DNA from: Euperipatoides rowelli
Taxonomy: Eukaryota; Onychophora; Udeonychophora; Euonychophora; Peripatopsidae
Strand: one strand, 5' to 3'
NCBI GenBank assembly: GCA_003024985.2
Contig: PXIH01S0097704.1
Length of the DNA: 10,918 nt
Notes under the pieces: model-generated
Told to the model about the DNA's origin: nothing
Seen by the model: the letters and a program-made list of their open reading frames with translations, nothing else
The model's database searches: none
Program-made: the position numbers and the translations under genes
In this document: positions 1-5,699 of the stretch, piece by piece
How positions within the stretch are numbered: position 1 is the first letter of the stretch
How the letters are laid out: every line of letters starts with the position of its first letter

Positions 1-278
1 TTTTGAAATATTCTAATTACAATTAAATTCCATAATAATTAAGATGCTGATATTATTGTCCTTACTTCAAACATAAATTAGACATTTGTATAGCAAAGAA
101 AGGCATATTTAAAATTGAAACCTTTAATTTAGTAGAAAGTTAGAAGGAGGGGGGGGGGTGCTGCTTACAGTTTTTGAAATATTCTAATTACAATTAAATT
201 CCATAATAATTAAGATGCTGATATTATTGTCCTTATTTCAAACATAAATTAGACATTTGTATAGCAAAGAAAGGCATA
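1..278. repeat. Tandem duplication, 171-bp period
   Basis: Bases 1-107 recur at 172-278 with a single visible substitution (C at 65, T at 236). The copies run from TTTTGAAATATTC to AAAGGCATA. The period is 171 bp, and the 64 bp between the copies (108-171) includes a run of ten G at 149-158. After 278 the sequence diverges, so the second copy has no second spacer. The near identity suggests a recent duplication or an array truncated by the window edge. No coding potential is visible in either copy. Confidence 0.93.
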
Positions 279-280
279 CA

Positions 281-839
281 GTGTACATGTTACTAATTTT
301 AAAAACATTGTACGGTAATCTGTATGTGTTTATGTGGCAGTTCTCTCAATTGTATGGTATAATAATCAAATATTTTTAGGTAAAAATTATAATACCAAAT
401 TTTTAAATATTGTAATCTATATGAATGTGGGCCACCACCATTAACTATAAGTTTTTAGTCCAATTTCTATCAGATTTCATATTTAATGTTTAAGTATGTA
501 ATATGAATATCTGTATTTTTGGTGGCAGTAGTATCAGATTTGGCATTGCAATTTTTAAAACATGCAATATGTGTCTCACAGAGGTGTGTGGGGGTGGGGG
601 GGGAGAGGTATAGGTAGTTGCCTATCCGATTCTTTTAATATTTGAACTGCTAATTCAAGGTGCCAGCTTTTAAGCTTTTTAGCTAAAAATGGAAAAAAAT
701 AAATAGCTAAAACTGTGAGGAAAAGGGACACTTTTCAGGAAACACAACATTTATTGGGGGCACATTACCGTATTAGAAAACATATGCATCCCTGGGACAA
801 ATGAAAACAATGTCTAATGCACCCACCCCTGTATTAGAA
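281..839. other. Non-coding AT-rich stretch with one G-rich tract
   Basis: No ORF or exon-like segment is supported here. A G-rich tract at 590-603 (five G, one T, eight G) stands out in the AT-rich context. From about 720 to 840 the minus strand repeats words such as CTAATAC and ATGCAT beside G-rich blocks, which looks like a decayed repeat, but no family is recognised. Confidence 0.5.
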
Positions 840-1030
840 GAAAATTAATTTGCTAGCTTCATAATCGTCACATTGGCTAGTTTTAATATTAATTTTACTT
901 GTCCCTTCAAAATTAATTTTGACCCCTACAAAACTAGCTATAGGGGTGACTTTGACCCTCACCTAAAATTTTCTAGCTCTACCACTGTCAGTACATTTGG
1001 GTAGCTACACCCCCCCCCCCAAAAAAAAAT
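840..1030. repeat. Degenerate repeat fragment ending in poly-C/poly-A
   Basis: This segment contains several related phrases around TGACCC and CTAGCT (for example near 920, 950 and 970). It ends in a run of eleven C (1010-1020) followed by nine A (1021-1029). Similar phrasing (GGTCAAA with TTGTCCCCTC, and TTCGACCCC) recurs near 8715-8732 and 9905-9915. That suggests fragments of one old dispersed family, but similarity is short and by eye only. Confidence 0.3.
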
Positions 1031-1121
1031 TAAGCCTGAGTTAACATTCCTTCTTGGGGTGATATGCCTTCAAAGATTGAAAATTTATCAATAAAGATGT
1101 CAAATGTTTAGGTGGATTTGG

Positions 1122-1417
1122 ACTAATTTGTATGCAAATTTCATTAAATATGTAATAGNCATATATTTAGGCTGTTTTTTCATGAATAAAATGGTTTTTG
1201 TTTCATCAGCCTATGGTTCACCAGTTCTGAGTATGGTAATATAAGTATAAGTTAACGCAAACCCATAAAAATGCAAAAAATCAGTGTGTGTTGTAAAACA
1301 AAAATGGCTGCCATCGGAGTTTGCTAAAAGATAAAAAATTAAAATTATTATTTTTGGACTTAGTAATCATGTAGGAATCCACAAAAAAAATCATTTGATT
1401 ATAAAATGGTCAAGCAA
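1122..1417 (+). repeat. Dispersed repeat, copy A
   Basis: This 296-bp segment matches the reverse complement of 8305-8575 over its whole length. Long shared words include TATGCAAATTTCATTAAAT, GGTTCACCAGTTCTG and GGAATCCACAAAAAAAATCA. Copy A is about 25 bp longer because of small insertions around 1229-1280, near GTATGGTAATATAAGTATAAG and ACCCATAAAAATGC. N1159 corresponds to A in copy B. Both copies keep AAAAATGGCTRCCATCGGAG, which contains a YY1-like ATGGC core. No reverse transcriptase or transposase reading frame is visible. The class is unknown: a MITE, a SINE-like element or a fragment of a larger transposon are all possible. Confidence 0.9.
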
Positions 1418-1536
1418 CCTCCCTCCAGTGGATCACTTGAAATGGATAGACCCATAGGCTACAATAAGTTACATTAACTTCTAAGTTAAACAAGTAGTCT
1501 ACATGCTTGGTCAGTAATACTCAGTGGTGGAAAGTT
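1418..1536. other. Unique non-coding stretch
   Basis: No gene, repeat match or structure was found between copy A of the dispersed repeat and the TGCTCCAA cluster. Confidence 0.5.
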
Positions 1537-1613
1537 TGCTCCAAGCTGCTCCAATTTTGTGATGTTGCTCCAACCTGCTACAAAAGATAAAAAAAATGAA
1601 GAAAGTGCTCCAA
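1537..1613 (+). repeat. Cluster of TGCTCCAA words
   Basis: TGCTCCAA occurs at 1538-1545, 1548-1555, 1566-1573 and 1606-1613, with a TGCTACAA variant at 1576. The cluster follows CAGTGGTGGAAAG. The spacing is irregular, so this is not a clean tandem array. The word is close to the TTGCTCCCA word of the palindromic repeats at 9216-9239 and 9827-9890, so the two may be related repeat families. Confidence 0.5.
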
Positions 1614-2007
1614 AATCGAAAAACTAAACAGTTTCAAAATTTTCTTGTGTTTTTTGTGGCCAAAATACATACAGTATATCCATAGCCTGTAGGTTGCAAA
1701 GCGTCAAAGCAATTGGCTGTTTTGGGGCTGCATGAGAATTGTAGGTCTGAGATCCAGATGCTATAGAATAGTGGGGAAAGGAGATAGGCTACTTATGCCT
1801 TATTCCACTTTATCTCATCGCTGGCTGTTACAATGCTGAATGAAATTCCCTCTATTAATATAAGAAAACTAAAATATAAATTGATTTACAGTAGGCCTGT
1901 TTCAATTTTATCTTTTAAAATTCAATTTTAAGTTAAGCCAATATTTATAATTTATCAGCTATAAAAATTAAGATTTTAATATTTTCATTGATTTCAGATG
2001 AGACTAA
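1614..2007. other. Non-coding AT-rich stretch
   Basis: Nothing beyond AT-rich sequence and short A/T runs is visible. No ORF or exon with plausible splice sites and codon content was found. Confidence 0.5.
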
Positions 2008-2245
2008 GGCCATGGCCACACAATACTATCTGTTGCTGTGAAGCAAACACTTTTTAAAACACATAGTTTTCATTGGGATGCACCAACTGGGATTTCCATT
2101 CTGCAGTGAAAAAAAAATTATATGGCATGTTTTAAAGCTTGTGCGATGGTTTGCATTGGAATCAACACATCTTTTTTTTTTAAAAAATTGTTTTCAATGG
2201 AATGTGCCACCTCAACGCAACTTGCATATCGTTGAGGTGTTCGCC
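2008..2245. repeat. Probable DNA-transposon remnant
   Basis: The segment opens with the 10-bp palindrome GGCCATGGCC (2008-2017). Three loosely matching phrases of the type GTTTTCATTGGGATGCACC follow, near 2067, 2150 and 2190. It closes with a perfect 10-bp stem, CACCTCAACG (2208-2217) against CGTTGAGGTG (2230-2239), around a 12-nt loop. Internal repetition plus subterminal hairpins is common in non-autonomous cut-and-paste elements. No transposase, clear terminal inverted repeat or target duplication was seen, so the assignment is tentative. Confidence 0.35.
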
Positions 2246-2373
2246 TAGTCAAAAAAAAATTGATTTGGCTGATTTCTCAAACAATTGTAAATATTGTGAA
2301 ACTGGCCTGCTTTAACTCACAATTAAGTTCAATGGATGAACCCATTTACGTTTATTCTTATTTCCCTCTCCTT

Positions 2374-2383
2374 CCCCCCCCCC
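2374..2383. repeat. Poly-C run
   Basis: Ten consecutive C sit inside a pyrimidine-rich stretch (CCCTCTCCTTCC upstream, GCCTC downstream). It is one of four long G/C homopolymer tracts in the first 2.4 kb of an otherwise AT-rich window. Confidence 0.9.
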
Positions 2384-2550
2384 GCCTCAAACTTAATAGT
2401 AGACTAGCGCAATACAAAAAATTTTGGTCACTATCTTGATGTTGATTGTAAACAGAGATAGGTGTTGCCAGTACTGTATCTAAAATACAGATGCTGCCAC
2501 CAAGTAAGAATAAAAAATTATGAAAAAATGCAATGCAACACACATTTTGT

Positions 2551-2991
2551 TTGACACAAATGTATAAGAGAAGGATAAACAAACAAACTACAACACACTC
2601 TTTATTTAAAAAGATATTGACAACACCTTAAATCCAATAAAAAATATTGAGATACATGATATCTTTTTCAACATTTATTAGTTGCTCCTCGGGACAATTC
2701 TTTCCAAAAATAATTCTTTGGATTTACTACTGTCATAAGTTTAGTGAAATTAGTTGAATGCCCGTCAATTTTTTATTTAGTATTGGTTTGTGGCGTTGAT
2801 TGACAGTAGTACGGTAAATCCAAAGAATTATTTTTGGAAAGAATTGTCCAGAGGAGCAACTGATAATATTGTTGTGAAAGATATCATGTTATCTCAACAT
2901 TTTTTATTGGATTTAAGCTGTTGTCAATAAATATCTTTTTAAATAAAGAGTGTGCTGTAGTTTGTTTGTTTATCCTTCTCTTAAATGTCAA
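2551..2991. mobile_element. Long inverted-repeat (foldback/MITE-like) element
   Basis: The left arm (2551-2735) is the reverse complement of the right arm (2801-2991), with a 65-bp spacer (2736-2800). Two uninterrupted identical blocks anchor the pairing: 28 bp (2565-2592 with 2956-2983) and 36 bp (2692-2727 with 2814-2849). The rest differs by a few substitutions and small indels. The symmetric core ends in TAAGAGAAGG/CCTTCTCTTA. A TA flank would fit a Tc1/mariner-type target duplication, but TA is itself palindromic, so this is weak. No transposase is encoded. If transcribed, the RNA would form a stem of roughly 180 bp, a possible source of small RNAs. Open frames crossing this element are by-products of the repeat. 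Confidence 0.88.
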
Positions 2992-3210
2992 CTGAAAAAC
3001 AGCACTTGTCTGCGAGCATACTTATACAAATTATACAGCGCAACAAATAGTCCTGTGTGGCGCCAACCTTTAAAAAAATTGGGGTTTTGGCCATCCAGTC
3101 ACATTTTTGGTGTCAAATATATTCTGAATTGCACTCTTTTTATTGTATTCTGCTGAAGACTAAGGTGTATTTAGCTATTCATAGGTTGTATGTTGCAAAA
3201 CTCATGACAA

Positions 3211-3245
3211 TATCATTAGCTCAGTTTTCAACTGAGCTAATGATA
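3211..3245. repeat. Perfect 16-bp hairpin with 3-nt loop
   Basis: TATCATTAGCTCAGTT (3211-3226) is exactly complementary to AACTGAGCTAATGATA (3230-3245), leaving the loop TTC. No T-tract follows and this is not bacterial DNA, so it is not annotated as a terminator. TTAGCTCAGTT superficially resembles the D-arm start of a tRNA, but no tRNA cloverleaf surrounds it. Confidence 0.9.
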
Positions 3246-3373
3246 GGAATTTGACCAACAAATTGTCATCAGATTCATTATTTAAATATCAAGTAAAAGT
3301 CTAGCTGTATGTAAATTAAGATAAGCTAGCAATATCAAAATATAAGTGCAGTGTATTGAGAAATTAGAGATAA

Positions 3374-3535
3374 ATGAAAAATAGCCTAAATCTTAGAATT
3401 ATCAAGTACTTAGTCAAATTTGAGAAATCATTTTTTAGGGTCTCCTTCCACAGTGATAATTGTCGTTTATGCCTAATTTACAACCAAACATTCGCCGTAA
3501 ACAGTGGACTTGATGGCCGCTTGCGTAAAATTTGA
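3374..3535 (+). CDS. Doubtful 53-aa ORF, C-terminal half CpG-rich
   Basis: ATG at 3374 opens a 53-codon frame ending in TGA at 3533-3535. The first 25 residues (MKNSLNLRIIKYLV...) are AT-biased and unremarkable. The last 28 or so (SDNCRLCLIYNQTFAV, then NSGLDGRLRKI) use a more balanced codon set and include a C-x2-C pair. A pyrimidine-rich stretch ending in CACAG (3452) could be a splice acceptor and GC|GTAAAA (near 3524) a weak donor, so the second half might be a short internal exon. Against this, two minus-strand frames over the same patch are also open (for example one containing NFTQAAIKSTVYGECLVVN). Frame and reality are therefore undecided. CRLCL is reminiscent of treble-clef zinc-binding starts such as ZAD, but the rest of such a domain is absent. 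Confidence 0.15.
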   Translation: MKNSLNLRIIKYLVKFEKSFFRVSFHSDNCRLCLIYNQTFAVNSGLDGRLRKI

Positions 3536-4080
3536 TCTCGCACGTTTTATGTGCTATAATAATTAATTTCCAAGATAAAAATAACAGACTTTGAAAAGCT
3601 CTTTAATATTATAATTTATAGCCTATTGATATAGTTTAGACCTAGGCCTCAAGATTAACTTTATTCACTAGTGGCCAGTGTCTGGTAACTTGGAAAAATT
3701 TAGTAGCCACTTTTTAAATATAANTAAATAAATAAATATTATCGCGCTTGAATAGCACTAGTGCCTCCATTACTGTGGCCGATCATTATAAAGCATTGGT
3801 TAACCAAAAACAAATTTAATTACCTTCATAATTAAATAGGGTCTAGTGAACTGAAAAAAAAAATAAAAAACCGCATCACATCTTTTAACCCAGGTATAAG
3901 AAAGATAGGATAATTATTATGATGAGATAGTTTTACTAAGCAATGAAGAAAAAAAAGGGGGAACATAGCCTAAATACACAGTAATAATTTAAAAATAGTA
4001 TCATCTTATTTTGTAGTAAGAATAAAACCACTATTATTTGCTCATTCCCTGCTACAAAATAAAGAGAGTTGAGAAGGGAT
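3536..4080. other. Non-coding stretch with TAAA microsatellite
   Basis: A short (TAAA)n tract with one ambiguous base lies at 3721-3738. The palindrome GCACTAGTGC lies at 3755-3764. The rest is AT-rich, and no exon is supported. The minus strand between about 4045 and 4085 is strongly pyrimidine-rich and ends in TTTTGTAGCAG, which resembles a splice acceptor. The open frame beyond it is low-complexity. Confidence 0.45.
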
Positions 4081-4380
4081 AAGAAAACAGAATGATGCTG
4101 TTCCGTTAATGGCGCCGCCATAATATTGCGTCAAGAGGCTTGATGCAAAGCTTATAACCCGGTATGTCTCCACTAACAAAACTGTATGAGGTCTCTACGT
4201 AATCCACCATCGGGCACCTCCGGTCCCGAGCACAACCACGATTACGCTTTCTTTTAGCCAACATTATATCACGCAATGCTTTGTAGTGAAGTCTGGTCAC
4301 TGAATCATTGCATAAACAACCACCCTAAAATCCAAGGATAATCTTTAAAGCTTCCGCTAGCGCAACCACTGTTTGGTTAA
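4081..4380. promoter_or_regulatory. CpG-rich islet, possible minus-strand promoter or first exon
   Basis: CpG dinucleotides and G+C content rise sharply here against the AT-rich flanks. The segment contains the palindrome-like ATGGCGCCGCCAT (4109-4121), with YY1-type ATGGCGGC cores. It also has an ETS-like CTTCCGCT/AGCGGAAG at 4351-4358. CpG retention suggests germline-unmethylated, promoter-associated DNA. The start site and direction cannot be fixed from sequence alone. Confidence 0.4.
4106..4264 (-). CDS. Candidate 52-aa ORF in a CpG-rich islet
   Basis: On the minus strand ATG at 4264-4262 opens a 52-codon frame ending at 4106. It begins MLAKRKRNRGCARDRRCP and ends with KPLDAILWRRH. The N-terminus is strongly basic, with seven Arg/Lys in the first 15 residues, and no transmembrane segment is evident. 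The frame stays open upstream to about 4300 without an earlier ATG. This patch has about a dozen CpGs in 220 bp, against very few in the flanks. No strong GTRAGT donor was found inside it (GTTAGT near 4172 is the best), so it would be a short single-exon ORF or the start of an unrecognised exon. A second minus-strand frame begins inside it at ATGGCGGCG (4121-4119), giving MAAPLTEQHHSVFLSLLNSL before low-complexity sequence. Only one frame, or neither, can be real. No family recognised. Confidence 0.3.
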   Translation of the reverse strand: MLAKRKRNRGCARDRRCPMVDYVETSYSFVSGDIPGYKLCIKPLDAILWRRH

Positions 4381-4439
4381 AAGAACTACTGTCGCTCCAA
4401 CTAAAAAAAACTTGGTTTGTTATCATTGGTTGTAGTAGA

Positions 4440-4850
4440 AAAAACATTAATACAGTAATTTAATTAATCCTTATACTGACCATTAGTCCCGTACAATAAT
4501 TAACAAACGTTAATTATAAAAAATTGAATTAAACAATAATGTAGTGAATTAAATAAATATTGAATTCAATAAATTAAATAGTTTATGATAAAAAAAATAT
4601 AAAAAGCTTTAATTAAATAATCATTTATTTATAAATCTTGAATAATAATAATACTAAATTAAAAGACATTGTAAAAAAAAAAAAAAGACATAAATTATAA
4701 TTTAAAACAAAAAACTTTACCCCACACCGTACCTGTTTAATCAACTTACAACAAACGGAAAAGTAAAGGGTAAAATAGCATCCCCTAGCAAAGACAAAAT
4801 AAAAGCTAGCCTAAAAAAAAAATTAACTTACCTGATAGTAACTATCCCTT
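4440..4850. other. Extremely AT-rich spacer
   Basis: This stretch separates the two CpG-rich islets and is made of short AT words (AATTAAATAA, AATAATAATAATA and a run of fourteen A from about 4673). No ORF, exon or known motif was found. It may be a low-stability or nucleosome-poor linker between divergent promoters, but that is inference. Confidence 0.5.
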
Positions 4851-4857
4851 GACTTAT

Positions 4858-5005
4858 CACATGTGTTTCATACCGGTATTTGTTTTCAAGTTATTGAGCG
4901 GAAAGCACCTGCTAAACGTCATCAAACATGGATACTCAAAATAATACGTCATCGAAATTGTTGTGTTCCCTGGTGACATCATGACAGAGCGAGTCGAAGG
5001 CAGAA
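4858..5005 (+). promoter_or_regulatory. Putative promoter with three ATF/CREB-like sites
   Basis: Upstream of the microprotein start there are two identical ACGTCATC words (4916-4923 and 4946-4953), exactly 30 bp apart. A TGACATCA word follows at 4974-4981, 28 bp further on. All resemble CRE/ATF half or near-full sites. An E-box palindrome CACATGTG lies at 4858-4865 and the palindrome ATACCGGTAT at 4870-4879. No TATA box is placed suitably. CpGs become frequent from about 4915. An upstream ATG at 4981 is out of frame with the main start at 5006 and would matter only if transcription begins before it. Confidence 0.5.
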
Positions 5006-5338
5006 ATGGCGGAGTGCTGTGCCGCTCGTTGTTCACAAGAACGTCGCTCCTTCCGAAGAGAACTCCAAAAATGGGGCAGAAATTTACTTTATCTTGTCGG
5101 TAAGTAATAAGAAATATTACCGGAAAATATTTTTTAAAATAAGTTAAATTTCAAAATATTAAATTGATGATTAATTTTGATTTATTATTGTGCCAAAATT
5201 TTTGCTCATAAGCTTGTCCGGCTATTGTGCCCAATGATTTCACCCCCGCGAACAGGTGTAACATATGGAACTGAATTTTTTAATGAATGTTTAGATCCAA
5301 ATGTCTATCGTAATTGTTATCGACATACAAAAAATTAA
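5006..5338 (+). CDS. Two-exon gene for a 58-aa microprotein (unrecognised)
   Basis: Exon 1 (5006-5099) starts at GAAATGGCGG, a good Kozak context with a YY1/TISU-like core. It encodes 31 residues beginning MAECCAARCSQERRSF and ends at the strong donor G|GTAAGTAA. Exon 2 begins at 5256 after TTTCACCCCCGCGAACAG. Joining across the 156-nt intron restores the frame (GGT, Gly32) and continues VTYGTEFFNECLDPNVYR to TAA at 5336-5338. The product has an Arg-rich N-terminal half, a hydrophobic stretch around residues 26-40 (LLYLV-G-VTYGTEFF) and four N-terminal-half/two C-terminal cysteines. That would suit a small membrane-associated or mitochondrial protein, by inference only. The phased join, CpG-rich first exon and promoter motifs support reality. 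The frame from the upstream ATG at 4981 gives only about 45 residues after the same splice. No family recognised. Confidence 0.5.
5100..5255 (+). other. Predicted intron of the microprotein gene
   Basis: The donor GTAAGTAA matches the metazoan U1 consensus well. The acceptor side reads TTTCACCCCCGCGAACAG, a short pyrimidine tract broken by GCG. In-frame stop TAA directly after the donor means unspliced RNA would end the protein at residue 33. An alternative acceptor after CTCATAAG at 5212 would create a 43-nt exon (5213-5255) ending at CAG|GTGTAA and is also open. The simpler two-exon model is preferred. Confidence 0.45.
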
Positions 5339-5379
5339 CATTAAGTTATAGATTTTTAAAAATCAGACGTTGAAGTATA

Positions 5380-5550
5380 ATGAAGAATAACTCTGGTTTG
5401 TCCCCTTTTGAATCGCTCAGTTTCTACCTTAGTGTTCCTATCAAGGTCAAGGAAAAGCCATTATTGGGAAGAGATATGGCAGGCACAATGGAAGAGGACG
5501 TAATCGAGGTTGCTCAAACGTTAATGTCTTCTATGAATTTTTCTACCTGA
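5380..5550 (+). CDS. Doubtful 56-aa ORF downstream of the microprotein gene
   Basis: ATG at 5380 opens a 56-codon frame ending in TGA at 5548-5550. It begins MKNNSGLSPFESLSFYLSVP and its C-terminal part, MEEDVIEVAQTLMSS, is acidic and helix-like. Codon content from about 5440 to 5530 is more balanced than the AT-rich surroundings. It lies before the AATAAA at 5661, so it would sit in the 3' untranslated region of the microprotein transcript or be an alternative exon. Acceptor-like CTCAG at 5420 opens a different frame that stops at about 5510. No family recognised, and chance is a real possibility. Confidence 0.2.
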   Translation: MKNNSGLSPFESLSFYLSVPIKVKEKPLLGRDMAGTMEEDVIEVAQTLMSSMNFST

Positions 5551-5569
5551 TATTTTCTTCCTCATTACA

Positions 5570-5662
5570 ATGGCGGATTCCGATATTTTTTTTGACAATT
5601 TTTGGTATACTGTTCGTTTGAATCGATGTTATGTTTGTGATTTCACATTTGGGGAAATTTAA
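5570..5662 (+). CDS. Doubtful 30-aa ORF starting at ATGGCGG
   Basis: ATG at 5570 sits in ACAATGGCGGAT, the same ATGGCGG core as the microprotein start. The frame encodes MADSDIFFDNFWYTVRL and 13 more residues, ending at TAA 5660-5662, which overlaps the AATAAA polyadenylation signal. The upstream stretch TTTTCTTCCTCATTACA is pyrimidine-rich. It could be the start of another first exon (GTATAC near 5604 is a weak donor), or a chance ORF in a 3' untranslated region. Confidence 0.15.
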   Translation: MADSDIFFDNFWYTVRLNRCYVCDFTFGEI

Positions 5663-5666
5663 TAAA
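5661..5666 (+). terminator. Candidate polyadenylation signal AATAAA
   Basis: This is the first AATAAA downstream of the microprotein stop codon at 5338, giving a 3' untranslated region of about 330 nt. The hexamer is common by chance in AT-rich DNA and the downstream region is not clearly GU-rich, so usage is uncertain. Confidence 0.3.
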
Positions 5667-5699
5667 ATTAAAAGGCGCTATGCATAATGCTAAATATCT

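Noticed and set aside
2358-2582. 74-codon minus-strand frame
   Set aside because: It ends over the poly-C tract, giving Arg/Gly strings, and starts inside the inverted-repeat element. No domain.
3217-3230. Possible tRNA gene at TTAGCTCAGTT
   Set aside because: The word sits inside a perfect hairpin. There is no anticodon arm, T-arm (GGTTCGA) or acceptor pairing around it.
2950-3254. Two overlapping plus-strand frames of 65-68 codons
   Set aside because: One starts inside the right arm of the inverted repeat. The other starts at a GTG and its end runs through the 3211-3245 hairpin. Neither has coding character.
3936-4121. 61-codon minus-strand frame starting at ATGGCGGCG
   Set aside because: The start context is attractive, but after about 20 residues it becomes low-complexity and ends in a Phe string. 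Kept only as a competing frame in the CpG islet entry.
4981-5099. Upstream ATG at 4981 as the true start
   Set aside because: The frame is open through exon 1, but after the same splice it stops after six codons, and it ignores the stronger ATGGCGG context at 5006. Kept as a possible upstream ORF.
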